Of a stretch of DNA of 64,000 bases, positions 35,676 to 45,801 are shown piece after piece. The translations under genes were made by a program, and so were the position numbers. Numbering within the stretch: the first letter of the stretch is position 1; the number at the start of each line of letters is the position of its first letter. The stretch spans positions 62,001-126,000 of the forward strand of contig NZ_JAAIIF010000013.1 in the NCBI RefSeq assembly GCF_012932675.1, in the 5' to 3' direction. This DNA comes from Bifidobacterium erythrocebi (GTDB lineage: Bacteria; Actinomycetota; Actinomycetes; Actinomycetales; Bifidobacteriaceae). The notes below the pieces were generated by a model. That model ran no database searches. It was not told the origin of the DNA and was given only the letters and a program-made list of their open reading frames with translations.

Positions 35676-36674
35676 TCACTCGTCTTCCGGGGAGAAGAAA
35701 GTGCCGCCTTCGAGATTATTGGGGTCGAAGTCGCCGAGCGGCGAAGCCTTCAGGGAAAGACCCAGGGACTGGAGCTTCTCCTTGACCTCGTCGATGGACT
35801 TCATACCGAAATTACGGATGTCGAGCAGATCCTGCTCGGTGTGGGAGACAAGCTCACCGATGGTGTGGATGCCCTCACGCTTCAGGCAGTTGTAGCTGCG
35901 CTGAGTGAGGTTCAGATCCTCAATCGGCACGGCATGCTCAGGATTGGTCTCCTCCACGACGGGAGCGGAACCAACCTCAACGCCTTCAGCCTGAACGTTG
36001 AGCTCACGGCACAGACCGAAGAGCTCCACCAGGGTGGAACCGGCGGATGCCACCGCATCACGCGGGGAAATGGCCGGCTTGGTCTCCACGTCCAGGATGA
36101 GCTTGTCGAAATCCGTGCGCTGTTCCACACGGGTGGCTTCGACCTTGTAGCTCACCTTGAGCACCGGGGAGTAGATGGAATCGACCGGAATGCGGCCGAT
36201 TTCCTCAGCATCCTGCTTGTTCATCGACGCCGGCACGTAGCCACGGCCACGCTCGACAGTGAACTCGATCTCGAGCTCGCCGTCTTCGGCCAGGGTGGCG
36301 ATGTGCTTGTCGGGGTTGGCGATGGTCACGCCGGCAGGCGGGGTGATATCGCCAGCGGTGGCTTCACCCTTTCCGCTCTTGCGCAGGTACATCACAACAG
36401 GTTCATCGTATTCACTGGTGAGCACGATGCCCTTGATGTTCAGCAGGATCTCGGTGACGTCTTCCTGCACACCCGGCAGAGTGGTGAACTCATGCAGGGC
36501 ACCGGAGATGCGTACCGAAGTGACAGCGGCACCCGGAATCGAGCTCAACAGGGTACGGCGCAGCGAGTTGCCAAGCGTGTAGCCGAATCCCGGTTCAAGC
36601 GGTTCGATAGTAAAACGGGAGCGCTGAGGATTCAGCGATTCCTCGGTAAGAGTCGGACGCTGTGCAATAAGCAC
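35676..36674 (-). CDS. rpoA: RNA polymerase alpha subunit
   Basis: The 332-residue alpha subunit has the N-terminal assembly domain ([28 protein letters not shown]) and the C-terminal domain that binds UP elements and activators ([26 protein letters not shown]... [20 protein letters not shown]). It is the usual length. It is flanked by rpsK and rplQ in the alpha operon. Confidence 0.98.
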   Translation of the reverse strand: MLIAQRPTLTEESLNPQRSRFTIEPLEPGFGYTLGNSLRRTLLSSIPGAAVTSVRISGALHEFTTLPGVQEDVTEILLNIKGIVLTSEYDEPVVMYLRKSGKGEATAGDITPPAGVTIANPDKHIATLAEDGELEIEFTVERGRGYVPASMNKQDAEEIGRIPVDSIYSPVLKVSYKVEATRVEQRTDFDKLILDVETKPAISPRDAVASAGSTLVELFGLCRELNVQAEGVEVGSAPVVEETNPEHAVPIEDLNLTQRSYNCLKREGIHTIGELVSHTEQDLLDIRNFGMKSIDEVKEKLQSLGLSLKASPLGDFDPNNLEGGTFFSPEDE

Positions 36675-36752
36675 TGTGGTATCCTTTCAGCTTCTGATCG
36701 GCGGTGCACTCGCCGAACATAAGCACGTTGGATGAATATTGTCTTATAGTGC

Positions 36753-37151
36753 TCAGACGCGACGGCGCTTCGGGGGACGAACGCCGTTGTGTGCTTGCGG
36801 GGTGACGTCGGTGATGGAACCGACTTCAAGACCTGCAGACTGCAGGGAGCGGATAGCGGTTTCACGACCGGAACCCGGGCCCTTCACGAATACGTCGACC
36901 TTCTTGACGCCGTGTTCCATCGCCTTGCGGGCAGCGGACTCGGCAGCCATGCCGGCAGCGTACGGCGTGGACTTACGGGAGCCCTTGAAGCCGACGTCGC
37001 CACCGGAGGCCCAGGACACCACAGCGCCGGACGGATCGGTGATCGAGATGATCGTGTTGTTAAAAGTGGACTTGATATGCGCCTGCCCGACCGGGACCGA
37101 CTTACGGTCGCGGCGACGAGGCTTGCGCGCGGCTTGCTTCTGAGCTGCCAT
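36753..37151 (-). CDS. rpsK: 30S ribosomal protein uS11
   Basis: The 132-residue platform protein has the uS11 core: [28 protein letters not shown] and [18 protein letters not shown] stretch ([15 protein letters not shown]). The end is basic ([10 protein letters not shown]). It sits between rpsM and rpoA in normal order. Confidence 0.97.
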   Translation of the reverse strand: MAAQKQAARKPRRRDRKSVPVGQAHIKSTFNNTIISITDPSGAVVSWASGGDVGFKGSRKSTPYAAGMAAESAARKAMEHGVKKVDVFVKGPGSGRETAIRSLQSAGLEVGSITDVTPQAHNGVRPPKRRRV

Positions 37152-37233
37152 TGATCCTCGTTTCCTAGTAACGAATTTCTTGCAGGCCTACGCGATGAGG
37201 GTGTACTCCTCGTGGCGTATGCCGTGCCACCTA

Positions 37234-37611
37234 CTACTTGGTGGCCTTCTTCTTTCCGGCGACCGTGCGCTTCGGACCCTTGCGGGTACGAGCATTGGTC
37301 TTGGTGCGCTGACCACGCACGGGAAGACCCTTACGGTGACGCTGGCCTTGATAGCAGTTGATCTGAATCTTACGACGGATATCGGCGTCGATCTCACGAC
37401 GCAGATCGCCCTCGATCTTGAAGTTGGCTTCGAGGTAGTTACGCAGCGTAATCAGCTGTTCGTCGGTAAGATCCTTGACGCGAGTATCCGGGTTGATTCC
37501 GGTTGCAGCAAGCGTTTGCTTCGCACGAGTGCGACCCACACCGAAGATGTAGGTGAGGGCGATCTCGATGCGCTTCTCGTTAGGGATGTCGACTCCGGCA
37601 AGACGTGCCAT
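37234..37611 (-). CDS. rpsM: 30S ribosomal protein uS13
   Basis: The 125-residue head protein starts [20 protein letters not shown] at ATG 37611, which has AGAAGGA upstream; an ATG at 37659 would add 16 unsupported residues. The signature region [21 protein letters not shown] is followed by a Lys-rich tail that contacts tRNA. Confidence 0.97.
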   Translation of the reverse strand: MARLAGVDIPNEKRIEIALTYIFGVGRTRAKQTLAATGINPDTRVKDLTDEQLITLRNYLEANFKIEGDLRREIDADIRRKIQINCYQGQRHRKGLPVRGQRTKTNARTRKGPKRTVAGKKKATK

Positions 37612-37755
37612 TGCGATTCCTTCTGTTCTCCGTAGGTCTTGCACCATCTCGTCCGGCAAGCCGGCACGGGCCTACGTACCCGTGGTTCAACGTCGCTTCC
37701 CAAGGGAAGGCGCTGTGAGAAAGTGCCTTGTTACTAATGCCGCAGGGAAATCTGC

Positions 37756-37869
37756 TCAGCCCTGGCGCTGCTTGTGGCGCGGGTTGACGCAGATCACCAT
37801 GACGCGGCCGTGACGACGGATCACGCGGCAGTTTTCGCAGATCCTCTTCACACTAGGGCTGACCTTCAT
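37756..37869 (-). CDS. rpmJ: 50S ribosomal protein bL36
   Basis: The 37-residue protein reads [20 protein letters not shown] and ends in NPRHKQRQG. The zinc ligands are three cysteines (CENC and VIC) and the histidine of NPRHKQ, i.e. the zinc-binding (C+) form. It lies between infA and rpsM in the standard order. Confidence 0.97.
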
Positions 37870-37890
37870 GGTTTTCCTTTACTTGTACCT

Positions 37891-38109
37891 TTACTTATAA
37901 CGGTACGTAATGCGTCCGCGAGTCAGATCGTACGGGCTCATTTCGAGCACCACGCGATCCTGCGGGAGGATGCGGATGTAATTCTTCCGCATCTTTCCGG
38001 AGATAGTGGCCAGCACGATGTGCTTGTTCTCAAGTTCAACGCGAAACATAGCGTTCGGCAGCGCTTCGACTACCTGACCTTCGACTTCAATCACACCGTC
38101 TTTTGCCAT
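37891..38109 (-). CDS. infA: translation initiation factor IF-1
   Basis: The 72-residue OB-fold protein ([43 protein letters not shown]) binds the 30S A site during initiation. Length and sequence are standard. It precedes rpmJ by 21 bp. Confidence 0.98.
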   Translation of the reverse strand: MAKDGVIEVEGQVVEALPNAMFRVELENKHIVLATISGKMRKNYIRILPQDRVVLEMSPYDLTRGRITYRYK

Positions 38110-38183
38110 AAGCTCCAGTCCATCCTTGTGGGTGCATTACTTGACGTTTCCGAAGAAACACCAACTTGCAAGAATACACAGTA

Positions 38184-38229
38184 GGGCCCCCAAGATCATA
38201 GACGGCGTGTCTTATGATCCTGGGGGCCC
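38184..38229. repeat. strong hairpin between adk and infA
   Basis: GGGCCCCCAAGATCATA and its near-perfect complement form a long stem with a ~10-nt loop. On the minus strand it follows adk and lacks a T run, so it may be a partial terminator that lets infA-rplQ be expressed separately. Confidence 0.55.
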
Positions 38230-38287
38230 AAAACCAATCCGTCATGCGGCGCGGATGACGCTACCTCATGCGGATGCGGCGAACGGT

Positions 38288-38854
38288 TCAGCGGGCGTCG
38301 AGCGCCTCGACGATGTTCTTCTGGATGGCGTCGATCTCGCCGACACCGTCGATGGCGACCAGCTGGCCACGGCTCTTGTACGTATCCAGCAGCGGGGCGG
38401 TCTCCTTGGCATAGGTGGCCAGGCGCTTGGCGATGGCATCCGGCGTATCGTCGGTGCGGCCCTGCTCCTCGGCGCGCTTGGCGATGCGGGCCATCAGCAC
38501 GTCGTGGTCGGCGTCAAGGGCGACGACGGCGTCAAGCGGGGTGCCGAGCTCTTCTAGCATGGCATCGAGGGCTTCGACCTGGGCGGCGTTGCGCGGGTAT
38601 CCGTCGAGGATCCAGCCGTTCTTGGTGTCGTCCTGTGCCAGGCGATCCTTGACGATGGAGTTGGTCAGTTCGTCGGGAACGAGTTCGCCCTTGTCGGTGT
38701 AGGCGATGACCTTGAGGCCAAGCTCGGTCTTGCCCTTGATGTTGGCGCGGAAGATGTCACCGGTGGAGATTGCCGGGATGCCGTAGTGCTCGGCGAGCAG
38801 AGCGGCCTGAGTGCCCTTGCCAACGCCCTGGGGGCCCATGATCAGCAGACGCAT
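38288..38854 (-). CDS. adk: adenylate kinase
   Basis: The 188-residue enzyme interconverts ATP, AMP and ADP. The P loop is [11 protein letters not shown] and the NMP-binding part contains [31 protein letters not shown] lies in the core, and the lid is the short form (residues ~125-140) without zinc cysteines. This is the short actinobacterial type. It follows secY as usual. Confidence 0.97.
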   Translation of the reverse strand: MRLLIMGPQGVGKGTQAALLAEHYGIPAISTGDIFRANIKGKTELGLKVIAYTDKGELVPDELTNSIVKDRLAQDDTKNGWILDGYPRNAAQVEALDAMLEELGTPLDAVVALDADHDVLMARIAKRAEEQGRTDDTPDAIAKRLATYAKETAPLLDTYKSRGQLVAIDGVGEIDAIQKNIVEALDAR

Positions 38855-38892
38855 GAGAATTCTCTTTCTATTCTGTTGGGTGGTTATACGTA

Positions 38893-38930
38893 ACGGAGCG
38901 CTATCGAAGGTTGTCTCCGTAGCGCTCCGT
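38893..38930. repeat. hairpin between secY and adk
   Basis: A perfect 11-bp inverted repeat ACGGAGCGCTA/TAGCGCTCCGT with a 16-nt loop fills the 103-bp secY-adk spacer. No T run follows. Confidence 0.5.
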
Positions 38931-38957
38931 AAAACATGCTAGGTCAGGAACGGCCTA

Positions 38958-40295
38958 TCACTTGCCTTCCTTGTGGTCGGTGTTCTCGAACAGGAAACCG
39001 GCGTACTGGAACTGTTCGGTCTGGGCCTTCGCCTGACGCAGGGTGTCGAGGCCGACGCCCGCGATGATCAGGATGGTCGTACCGCCGAACGGCAGCTTGG
39101 TGTTGAGGTTCAGGGCCATGATCAGCACGGTCGGGATCAGGGCCACGAACAGCAGGTACACGGCGCCGACGGTGTTCAGACGGTTCATCACGTAGGTCAG
39201 GTAGCGGCTGGTGGCGCTGCCCGCGCGGATGCCGGGGATAAAGCCGCCGTACTGCTTCATGTTGTCGGCGGTCTCGTCCGGATTGAACGTGATCGACGTG
39301 TAGAAGAAGCAGAAGAACACGATCATCAGCGCGTACAGGGCGATGTACCACACGGAGGTGGTGTTGGCCAGATTGGCGTTGATCCACTTGACCCAGGACT
39401 GGTCGGACTTGCCGAACTGCGCGACCAGGGTCGGGATGGCCAGGATGGAGGACGCGAAGATGGGCGGGATGACGCCGGACATGTTGATCTTGAGCGGCAG
39501 GTAAGTGGAGGAGCCACCGTACATCTTGCGGCCGATCATGCGGCGGGTGTACTGCACCGGGATACGACGCTGGCACAGTTCGACGAAGTCGACGAAGATG
39601 AGGATGACCACCAGCACAGACACCACGATGGCGAACTTGCCCCAGTCTCCGTTCTTGCCGTTGGTGCCATAGCCAATCTCCCACAGCTGCGGCAGGAAGC
39701 CGGAGCAGATGGACATGAAGATCAGGACGGACATACCCTGGCCGATGCCCTTGTCGGTGATGAGTTCGGCCATCCACATGATCAGGCCGGTGCCGCCGGT
39801 CATGATCATGACCATGACCACGAGGTTCCACACGGAGCCGTCGGGGATGACCTGGGAGCACTGGTAGTTGAACAGCGCACCGGAACGGGCGGTGACCAGG
39901 ATGGTGGTGGACTGCAGCACCGCAAGTCCGATGGTCAGATAACGCGTGTACTGGGTCAGCTTGGTCTCGCCGGACTGACCCTCCTTATGCAGCGCCTCGA
40001 AGCGCGGAATCACCACGCGCAGCAGCTGGATGACGATGGACGCGGTGATGTACGGCATGACGCCCAGCGCGAAGATGGACAGCTGGAGCATTGCGCCGCC
40101 GGAGAAGAGGTTCACCAGTCCGATGAAGTTCTCCTGGTTGCCGGACAGTGTGGTAACGCACTTCTGCACGACCTTGTAGTCCACACCCGGGGTAGGAATG
40201 AACGAGCCAATGCGATAAATAATGATGATGAAAAGAACGAAGAGGATCTTTTTCCTCAGTTCCTTCGTCTTCAAGGCCTGGATTAACGTCCTCAC
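38958..40295 (-). CDS. secY: preprotein translocase subunit SecY
   Basis: The 445-residue ten-segment membrane protein forms the protein-conducting channel. MRTLIQALKTKELRKKILF, GSFIPTPGVD, the plug region and QRRIPVQYTRRM (cytosolic loop that contacts SecA and the ribosome) are present. The start is GTG 40295 with AGGGAGG upstream. A strong terminator at 40407-40442 separates it from rplO, so it probably has its own promoter in 40296-40406. Confidence 0.97.
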   Translation of the reverse strand: MRTLIQALKTKELRKKILFVLFIIIIYRIGSFIPTPGVDYKVVQKCVTTLSGNQENFIGLVNLFSGGAMLQLSIFALGVMPYITASIVIQLLRVVIPRFEALHKEGQSGETKLTQYTRYLTIGLAVLQSTTILVTARSGALFNYQCSQVIPDGSVWNLVVMVMIMTGGTGLIMWMAELITDKGIGQGMSVLIFMSICSGFLPQLWEIGYGTNGKNGDWGKFAIVVSVLVVILIFVDFVELCQRRIPVQYTRRMIGRKMYGGSSTYLPLKINMSGVIPPIFASSILAIPTLVAQFGKSDQSWVKWINANLANTTSVWYIALYALMIVFFCFFYTSITFNPDETADNMKQYGGFIPGIRAGSATSRYLTYVMNRLNTVGAVYLLFVALIPTVLIMALNLNTKLPFGGTTILIIAGVGLDTLRQAKAQTEQFQYAGFLFENTDHKEGK

Positions 40296-40406
40296 CTAGA
40301 TTCCTCCCTTATGGTGTTAGGCGCACAATTGACACACCACAAATAAAACAAATTCACTACCGCACGAGCATAGTCGACAGTGTCTACTTCGTGCGGACAC
40401 ATCTCA

Positions 40407-40442
40407 TAAAAAACAGGCCCCCTTGCACGAGGCAAGGGGGCC
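40407..40442 (-). terminator. strong terminator between rplO and secY
   Basis: On the minus strand the 11-bp stem GGCCCCCTTGC/GCAAGGGGGCC with a 5-nt loop is followed by a T-rich tail including TTTTTT. It lies 31 nt after the rplO stop and should end the S10-spc transcript. Confidence 0.88.
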
Positions 40443-40472
40443 AAAGTTATTTCACCTTACCGAAAACCGTAA

Positions 40473-40925
40473 TCAGTCTTCGGAGATGGAACCGCCAGCG
40501 GCCTCGATCTTGGCCTTGGCGGAGGCGGAGGCCTTCACACCCTTGAGGGTGAACTTGGCGGTGGTCTCGCCATCGCCGAGGACCTTCACCGGGTAGCCGC
40601 CACGGACGGCACCCTTGGCGACCAGATCGGCCACCGTCAGCTCGCCGCCCTCAGGGAAGAACTCGGCAAGCTTGGCGATGTTGATGACCTGGTACTCGGT
40701 CTTGAACGGGCTCTTGAAGCCACGCAGCTTCGGCAGGCGCATGTACAGCGGCAGCTGGCCACCTTCAAAGCCCGGACGGACGTGCGTGCGCTTGGTCTGG
40801 CCCTTGGCGCCACGACCGGAGGTCTTGCCCTTGGAGCCTTCACCACGGCCCACACGAATGCGGTCCTTCTTGGCGCCCGGGGCGGGCTTCAGATCGTGCA
40901 TCTGCAGAATTTCGTTATCTGCCAT
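40473..40925 (-). CDS. rplO: 50S ribosomal protein uL15
   Basis: The 150-residue protein starts at ATG 40925 with [20 protein letters not shown], where [26 protein letters not shown] is the rRNA-binding glycine/arginine region. It is the last gene before the terminator that splits the cluster. Confidence 0.97.
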   Translation of the reverse strand: MADNEILQMHDLKPAPGAKKDRIRVGRGEGSKGKTSGRGAKGQTKRTHVRPGFEGGQLPLYMRLPKLRGFKSPFKTEYQVINIAKLAEFFPEGGELTVADLVAKGAVRGGYPVKVLGDGETTAKFTLKGVKASASAKAKIEAAGGSISED

Positions 40926-40927
40926 AA

Positions 40928-41113
40928 TCAGTCAGCCTCCTCAACGGTGACCAGGTGACGAAGCACGTTGACCATACCGCGCACGGCCGGGGTGTCCTCG
41001 CGGACAACGGTCTGGCCGATCTTGCGCAGACCGAGGGTCTGTGCAGTCGCACGCTGGTTCGGCTTACGGTTCACGAGACCGTGGTGCAGCGTAATCTTCA
41101 GGTTCTTAGCCAT
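40928..41113 (-). CDS. rpmD: 50S ribosomal protein uL30
   Basis: The 61-residue protein starts [20 protein letters not shown] at ATG 41113, and [11 protein letters not shown] is the family core. Its stop lies 2 bp before the rplO start and its start lies 5 bp after rpsE, so the genes are tightly coupled. Confidence 0.96.
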   Translation of the reverse strand: MAKNLKITLHHGLVNRKPNQRATAQTLGLRKIGQTVVREDTPAVRGMVNVLRHLVTVEEAD

Positions 41114-41118
41114 GTGAA

Positions 41119-41847
41119 TCACTCACCATCCTTCGCTTCAGCGGCAGCCTCTTCGCGAGCCTTGCGAGCCTCGGCGATGCCGGCGGCGCGAGCGCGCAGC
41201 AGGGCGTCCGGGGCAACTTCCTCAAGGGACAGGCCACGGCGGGCAGCGATCTCTTCCGGCTCCTCAAGCTTCTTGAGGGCGTCGACGACCGCGCGCACCA
41301 TGTTGATCGCGGTGGGCGAACCCATGGACTTGGTCAGGACGTCGGAGATACCAGCGCACTCCATGACGGCGCGCACCGGACCACCGGCGATAACACCAGT
41401 ACCGGGAGCGGCCGGACGCAGCAGGACGGTACCTGCGGCATCGTGACCGATGACCGGGTGGGTGATGGTGCCGCGCACGCGCGGCACGTTGAACATATGC
41501 TTCTTGGCGTCCAGCTGGCCCTTGGCGATAGCGGCCGGGACCTCACGGGACTTGCCATAGCCGACACCCACGGTGCCGTTGCCGTCGCCGACCACCACGA
41601 GGGCGGCAAAGCTGAACGTACGACCACCCTTGTGGGTCTTGGACACGCGGTTGATGGTCACGACGCGATCGAGGAGCTCATCGCCCTTGTTCTCTTCGCG
41701 ACGGTTGCGACGCTCACCGCGACGGCCCTCGCCGCGCTGGCCACGACGGCCACCACGACGATCGTCGTTGGACTTCTCTTCAGCCGGAGCGGCCTGAGTG
41801 TTCTGAGTCTCTTCAGCCACTTGAGTTTCCTTCACTTCTTCGCTCAC
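41119..41847 (-). CDS. rpsE: 30S ribosomal protein uS5, with N-terminal extension
   Basis: The 242-residue uS5 core begins at [24 protein letters not shown] and runs through [13 protein letters not shown]. Before it is a ~55-residue extension, first acidic and Gln/Thr-rich, then Arg/Gly-rich ([21 protein letters not shown]). E. coli uS5 has 167 residues, so this is clearly long. The start overlaps the rplR stop by 4 bp. Confidence 0.96.
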   Translation of the reverse strand: MSEEVKETQVAEETQNTQAAPAEEKSNDDRRGGRRGQRGEGRRGERRNRREENKGDELLDRVVTINRVSKTHKGGRTFSFAALVVVGDGNGTVGVGYGKSREVPAAIAKGQLDAKKHMFNVPRVRGTITHPVIGHDAAGTVLLRPAAPGTGVIAGGPVRAVMECAGISDVLTKSMGSPTAINMVRAVVDALKKLEEPEEIAARRGLSLEEVAPDALLRARAAGIAEARKAREEAAAEAKDGE

Positions 41848-42215
41848 AGTGCCAGACCTCCCTCACGGGCGCCTTCAGCGACAGCTGCGACACGACCGGT
41901 GTACTTGTTGCCACCACGGTCGAACACGACGCTCTCGATGCCAGCGGCCTTGGCCTTCTCGGCAACCAGCTCGCCGACCTTCTTGGCGGCCTCGACCTTG
42001 GTGCCTTCGAAACCAGCGAACTCAGCGGTCAGAGTGGAAGCGGACACCAGGGTAATGCCCTTGGTGTCGTCCACAATCTGGGCGACCATGTGACGGTTGG
42101 AGCGGGTGACCACCAGGCGCGGACGCTCGGCGGTACCAGCGATGTGCTTGCGGATGCGTGCGTGACGGCGCTTGAGAGCGACCTTCTTGCCTTTTCCGAG
42201 AATAGCTACGCTCAT
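41844..42215 (-). CDS. rplR: 50S ribosomal protein uL18
   Basis: The 123-residue 5S-rRNA-binding protein starts [20 protein letters not shown] at ATG 42215, with [24 protein letters not shown] in the core. A frame extending upstream to 42335 lies inside rplF and is not used. Confidence 0.97.
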   Translation of the reverse strand: MSVAILGKGKKVALKRRHARIRKHIAGTAERPRLVVTRSNRHMVAQIVDDTKGITLVSASTLTAEFAGFEGTKVEAAKKVGELVAEKAKAAGIESVVFDRGGNKYTGRVAAVAEGAREGGLAL

Positions 42216-42216
42216 A

Positions 42217-42756
42217 TCACTTACCAGCCTTTCCAGCCTTGCGCAGAATGCGCTCGTCGGTGTACTTGACACCCTTGCCCTTGTAGGGTTCCGGAGCGCG
42301 CAGCTTGCGGATATTCGCAGCAACCTGGCCCACAACCTGCTTGTCGGTGCCCTTGACGATCACCTGGTTGGGGTTCGGCAGTTCGAACTCGATGCCTTCC
42401 GGCGGGTTCACGGTAATGGTGTGGGAGTAGCCGAGGAAGAACTCGATGCCCTTGCCCTTGGCGACGGCGCGGTAACCGGTGCCGACGATATCCAGGGTCT
42501 TGGTGTAGCCTTCGTGCACACCCTTCACCATGCCGGCGATGATGGAACGGCTCAGACCGTGCATTGCACGGGTCGTGCGCTGATCATCAGCCGGGGTCAG
42601 GACGATTTCATTGCCTTCGACGGCAGCGGTGATGCCCTCGGGGATCACGTAGGAATCGGAGCCCTTGGCGCCCTTGACCGAGAAATTCTGACCGTCAATC
42701 TTGACTTCCACGCCAGCCGGGATGGTGACGGGGAGCTTACCAATATGCGATGCCAT
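42217..42756 (-). CDS. rplF: 50S ribosomal protein uL6
   Basis: The 179-residue protein ([20 protein letters not shown]) has two related domains and ends in [22 protein letters not shown], the uL6 C-terminal signature near the sarcin-ricin loop. The stop is 1 bp from the rplR start. Confidence 0.97.
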   Translation of the reverse strand: MASHIGKLPVTIPAGVEVKIDGQNFSVKGAKGSDSYVIPEGITAAVEGNEIVLTPADDQRTTRAMHGLSRSIIAGMVKGVHEGYTKTLDIVGTGYRAVAKGKGIEFFLGYSHTITVNPPEGIEFELPNPNQVIVKGTDKQVVGQVAANIRKLRAPEPYKGKGVKYTDERILRKAGKAGK

Positions 42757-42773
42757 GTTTCAGCTCTCCTTTC

Positions 42774-43172
42774 TCACCACACGTAAGCGACGATTTCGCC
42801 GCCGATGCCTCGGTCGAGGCATTCCTTCTGGGTCAGCAGTCCCGACGAGGTCGAGATGATTGCGATGCCAAGGCCACCGAGCGGCATCGGCAGGGAGTCG
42901 GACTTTGCGTAACGACGCAGGCCCGGCTTGGAGATGCGCTTGATGCCCTGGATGGAACGCTCGCCGTTGGGGCCGTACTTGAGGGTGACCTCAAGAGTCT
43001 GGCCAACCTTGGCTTCCTTGGCGGTGAAGTCCTTGATAAAGCCTTCGCGCTTCAGAATCTCGGCAATGTTCGCCTTGAACTTGGAGTACGGCATATCCAC
43101 GGTCTCGTGCTTTGCCGCGCTCGCATTACGCAGACGCGTAAGCATGTCTGCGATCGGATCTGTCATTGTCAT
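42774..43172 (-). CDS. rpsH: 30S ribosomal protein uS8
   Basis: The 132-residue protein ([20 protein letters not shown]) ends with [26 protein letters not shown], the conserved uS8 end that binds 16S helix 21. In E. coli uS8 represses its own operon by binding rplX-rplE mRNA; whether that holds here was not established. Confidence 0.97.
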   Translation of the reverse strand: MTMTDPIADMLTRLRNASAAKHETVDMPYSKFKANIAEILKREGFIKDFTAKEAKVGQTLEVTLKYGPNGERSIQGIKRISKPGLRRYAKSDSLPMPLGGLGIAIISTSSGLLTQKECLDRGIGGEIVAYVW

Positions 43173-43255
43173 TGTGGGCTAGTGCCCTTTCTCGCCGTGG
43201 TTTCCGCCGCCTATCCCCTATCGGAGAATCAGCCGCGGACCTTCAGCGTCGATGT

Positions 43256-43441
43256 TTACCAACTGGACTTCGTAACGCCGGGCAGCTCGCCGCGGTGAGC
43301 CTTCTCGCGAAGGCAGATGCGGCACAGGCCGAACTTACGATACACGGAATGAGGACGACCGCAGACCTGGCAGCGCGTGTAAGCGCGCACCTTGAACTTC
43401 GGCTTAGCGGCCGCCTTGTTCTTCAGAGCGGTTTTTGCCAT
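43256..43441 (-). CDS. rpsZ: 30S ribosomal protein uS14 type Z
   Basis: The 61-residue protein starts [20 protein letters not shown] at ATG 43441. It has the zinc-binding [20 protein letters not shown] motif of the short C+ form. A longer frame to 43468 is not conserved. Confidence 0.97.
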   Translation of the reverse strand: MAKTALKNKAAAKPKFKVRAYTRCQVCGRPHSVYRKFGLCRICLREKAHRGELPGVTKSSW

Positions 43442-43442
43442 A

Positions 43443-44018
43443 TCAGTTCTCCTTGAAAGGGAAGCCAAGGTGCTTAAGCAGAGCGTAAGCTTCCTTGTCG
43501 TCCTTGGTGCTGGTCACCACGGTGATATCCATACCGCGCTGGTGATCGATCTCGTCCGGGATGATCTCGTGGAACATGGACTGTTCGGTGAGACCGAAGT
43601 TGTAGTTGCCCTGTCCATCGAACTGGTGGCCGTTGATGCCGCGGAAATCGCGGATACGCGGCAGAGCCAGCGTCAGGAGACGGTCCAGGAACTCCCACAT
43701 ACGATCGCCGCGCAGGGTCACGTATGCACCGATGGCCTGGCCTTCGCGCAGGTGGAACTGTGCGACGGACTTCTTGGCCTTGGTGATCTTCGGCTTCTGG
43801 CCGGTGATTGCGGTGAGGTCCTTGACAGCGCCTTCGATGAGCTTGGAGTCACGGGCTGCAGCGCCGACGCCCATGGAGACGACGACCTTCTGCACACGGG
43901 CGACCTGCATGGGGTTGGAGTACTTGAACTCCTTCTCCAGCTCAGGCACGATCTGCTCGTTGTACTGCACCTTCAAGCGCGGAGTTGCCGGCGCTTCGAC
44001 GGTAGTGGTGTCGGTCAT
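43443..44018 (-). CDS. rplE: 50S ribosomal protein uL5
   Basis: The 191-residue 5S-rRNA protein has [21 protein letters not shown] and [29 protein letters not shown]. The first ~12 residues are a Thr/Glu-rich extension. Its ATG overlaps the rplX stop by 4 bp and its stop lies 1 bp from rpsZ. Confidence 0.97.
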   Translation of the reverse strand: MTDTTTVEAPATPRLKVQYNEQIVPELEKEFKYSNPMQVARVQKVVVSMGVGAAARDSKLIEGAVKDLTAITGQKPKITKAKKSVAQFHLREGQAIGAYVTLRGDRMWEFLDRLLTLALPRIRDFRGINGHQFDGQGNYNFGLTEQSMFHEIIPDEIDHQRGMDITVVTSTKDDKEAYALLKHLGFPFKEN

Positions 44019-44350
44019 GCCAGCTCCTTTCCGGACTTCTTGGCAACGCGCACACGCACGGTCTTAACCTTGCCGTCGCGAGCCTCTTCCTTGACGTTCA
44101 CGCCGACGCGGGTGGGCTTCTTGGTCTCCGGGTCGATCAGCATCACGTTGGAGCGATGGATCGGGGCCTCGACGGAGACGATGCCTGCCTGCTGACCCTG
44201 CTGGGTGGCGCGCACGTGCTTCTTGACGATCTGAACACCTTCGACGATCAGACGATCGTTGGAGAGCACGCGGGTAACGGTGCCTTCCTTACCGCGGTCC
44301 TTGCCACGGATGACCTTGACCAGGTCGCCGCTCTTGATCTTGGCTACCAT
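44015..44350 (-). CDS. rplX: 50S ribosomal protein uL24
   Basis: The 111-residue assembly-initiating protein has the KOW motif ([21 protein letters not shown]) and [25 protein letters not shown]. It starts 1 bp after rplN and overlaps rplE. Confidence 0.97.
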   Translation of the reverse strand: MVAKIKSGDLVKVIRGKDRGKEGTVTRVLSNDRLIVEGVQIVKKHVRATQQGQQAGIVSVEAPIHRSNVMLIDPETKKPTRVGVNVKEEARDGKVKTVRVRVAKKSGKELA

Positions 44351-44351
44351 A

Positions 44352-44720
44352 TCAGATCACCTCCGGGGCGAGGGACACAATGCGCATGAAGCGCTTATCG
44401 CGCAGTTCACGAGCAATCGGTCCGAAGATACGAGTGCCCTTCGGTTCACGGCCGGAGCCGAGAATAACCGCAGCGTTCTCGTCGAACTTGATGTAGGAGC
44501 CGTCGGCACGACGGTGCTCCTTGACGGTACGAACGACGACTGCCTTGACAACGTCGCCCTTCTTGACCGATCCGCCAGGGATCGCGTCCTTGACCGAGGC
44601 GACGATGACGTCGCCCAGGCCGGCATAGCGTCGCTTCGATCCACCGAGCACGCGGATGGCAAGGAGTTCCTTGGCACCCGTGTTGTCGGCGACATGAAGC
44701 CGCGTTTCCTGCTGAATCAT
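44352..44720 (-). CDS. rplN: 50S ribosomal protein uL14
   Basis: The 122-residue protein ([20 protein letters not shown]) is standard in length and ends [12 protein letters not shown]. It is the first gene after the structured spacer at 44753-44834 and has AAGGAG at good spacing. Confidence 0.98.
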   Translation of the reverse strand: MIQQETRLHVADNTGAKELLAIRVLGGSKRRYAGLGDVIVASVKDAIPGGSVKKGDVVKAVVVRTVKEHRRADGSYIKFDENAAVILGSGREPKGTRIFGPIARELRDKRFMRIVSLAPEVI

Positions 44721-44752
44721 TGATTCTCCTTAGCCGAGCTGGTTCTCCCCGC

Positions 44753-44834
44753 ACACTGGGCGCAGCAAAGTGACCATCTTTCCAGATGGCCACAATAGCA
44801 ACACCCCTAGAGGTGCGCCTGCTGCGCCCAGTGT
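44753..44834 (-). ncRNA. candidate three-way-junction RNA element between rpsQ and rplN
   Basis: A perfect 15-bp stem (TGCTGCGCCCAGTGT/ACACTGGGCGCAGCA, positions 44820-44834 and 44753-44767) encloses two hairpins. One is a 9-bp stem with a GGAA tetraloop (44771-44792); the other is a 4-5-bp stem CACC..GGTG (44802-44815). It fills most of the 139-bp spacer at the S10-spc boundary, between the rpsQ stop and the rplN ribosome binding site. No promoter fits between it and rplN. This may be a ribosomal-protein-responsive element or a processing site; no Rfam class was recognised from memory. Confidence 0.65.
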
Positions 44835-44859
44835 ACGGCGAGCCTTGCCGAACTTTTAT

Positions 44860-45120
44860 TTACTTGGCGCGTTCGATAATGCTATCGAGACGCCAACGCT
44901 TGGTCTTGCTCAGAGGCCGAGTTTCCATAATACTCACGAGGTCGCCAACATGGGCTTCGTTGTGTTCATCATGGGCCTTGACCGTCTTGGTGGAACGAAC
45001 GACCTTGCCGTACAGCGGGTGGGTCGAACGCTTCTCAAGCTCCACGGAAATGGTCTTGTCCATCTTATCGGACACGACGTAACCGCGGCGAACCTTGCGG
45101 AAGTTGCGCTCTTCTGCCAT
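44860..45120 (-). CDS. rpsQ: 30S ribosomal protein uS17
   Basis: The 86-residue protein starts [20 protein letters not shown] at ATG 45120. [18 protein letters not shown] is the family signature. It ends the S10-type gene set; the structured spacer follows. Confidence 0.97.
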   Translation of the reverse strand: MAEERNFRKVRRGYVVSDKMDKTISVELEKRSTHPLYGKVVRSTKTVKAHDEHNEAHVGDLVSIMETRPLSKTKRWRLDSIIERAK

Positions 45121-45122
45121 GT

Positions 45123-45374
45123 TCACTTCTCCTTAACGGTTTCAGCGGCCGGCTCAGCGGTGATGCCAAGCTCACGCTCACGCAGCACAGTGTACATGCG
45201 GGCGATGTCATGCTTGACGGCCTTGAGACGAGCCGTGTTGTCGAGCTGACCGGTAGCGGACTGGAAGCGCAGGTTGAACAGCTCTTCCTTGGACTTCTTC
45301 AGGAAGCCTTCGATTTCCGCGTTGGTCTTCTCGTTGAGATTCTTGATGGAGTACTCTTCGGTTCCGACTGCCAT
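45123..45374 (-). CDS. rpmC: 50S ribosomal protein uL29
   Basis: The 83-residue protein starts [20 protein letters not shown] at ATG 45374. The helical core contains [21 protein letters not shown]. It is longer than the ~63-residue E. coli protein because of a C-terminal Glu/Ala tail. It lies 2 bp from its neighbours rpsQ and 1 bp from rplP. Confidence 0.96.
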   Translation of the reverse strand: MAVGTEEYSIKNLNEKTNAEIEGFLKKSKEELFNLRFQSATGQLDNTARLKAVKHDIARMYTVLRERELGITAEPAAETVKEK

Positions 45375-45375
45375 A

Positions 45376-45795
45376 TCAGATGTCACCGCCTTCACGTGCA
45401 ATCACACGGCACTTCATGGGGAGCTTGTCGATTGCGCGGCGCAGAGCCTCGCGAGCGACGTCTTCGGACACGCCACCGATCTCGAACATCACACGGCCCG
45501 GGTGAATGTTGGCAACCCAGAACTCCGGGGTACCCTTACCGGAACCCATTCGAGCACCGAGCGCGTGCTTGGTGAGCGGACGATCCGGGAAGATGGTGAT
45601 CCACACGCGGCCGCCACGCTTGATGTAACGAGTCATGGCGATACGAGCGGCTTCGATCTGGCGGTTGGTCACGTAGGCCGGGGCCAGAGCCTGGATGCCG
45701 AAATCACCGAAGTTGATCTCGTTGCCGCCCTTGGACATACCAGTACGAACCGGGCGGTGCTGCTTGCGGTACTTAGTCCTCTTTGGGATAAGCAT
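45376..45795 (-). CDS. rplP: 50S ribosomal protein uL16
   Basis: The 139-residue protein ([20 protein letters not shown]) has the family block [26 protein letters not shown], here [20 protein letters not shown]. It contacts tRNA near the peptidyl transferase center. Standard length and order. Confidence 0.98.
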   Translation of the reverse strand: MLIPKRTKYRKQHRPVRTGMSKGGNEINFGDFGIQALAPAYVTNRQIEAARIAMTRYIKRGGRVWITIFPDRPLTKHALGARMGSGKGTPEFWVANIHPGRVMFEIGGVSEDVAREALRRAIDKLPMKCRVIAREGGDI

Positions 45796-45801
45796 TCTTG
45801 C

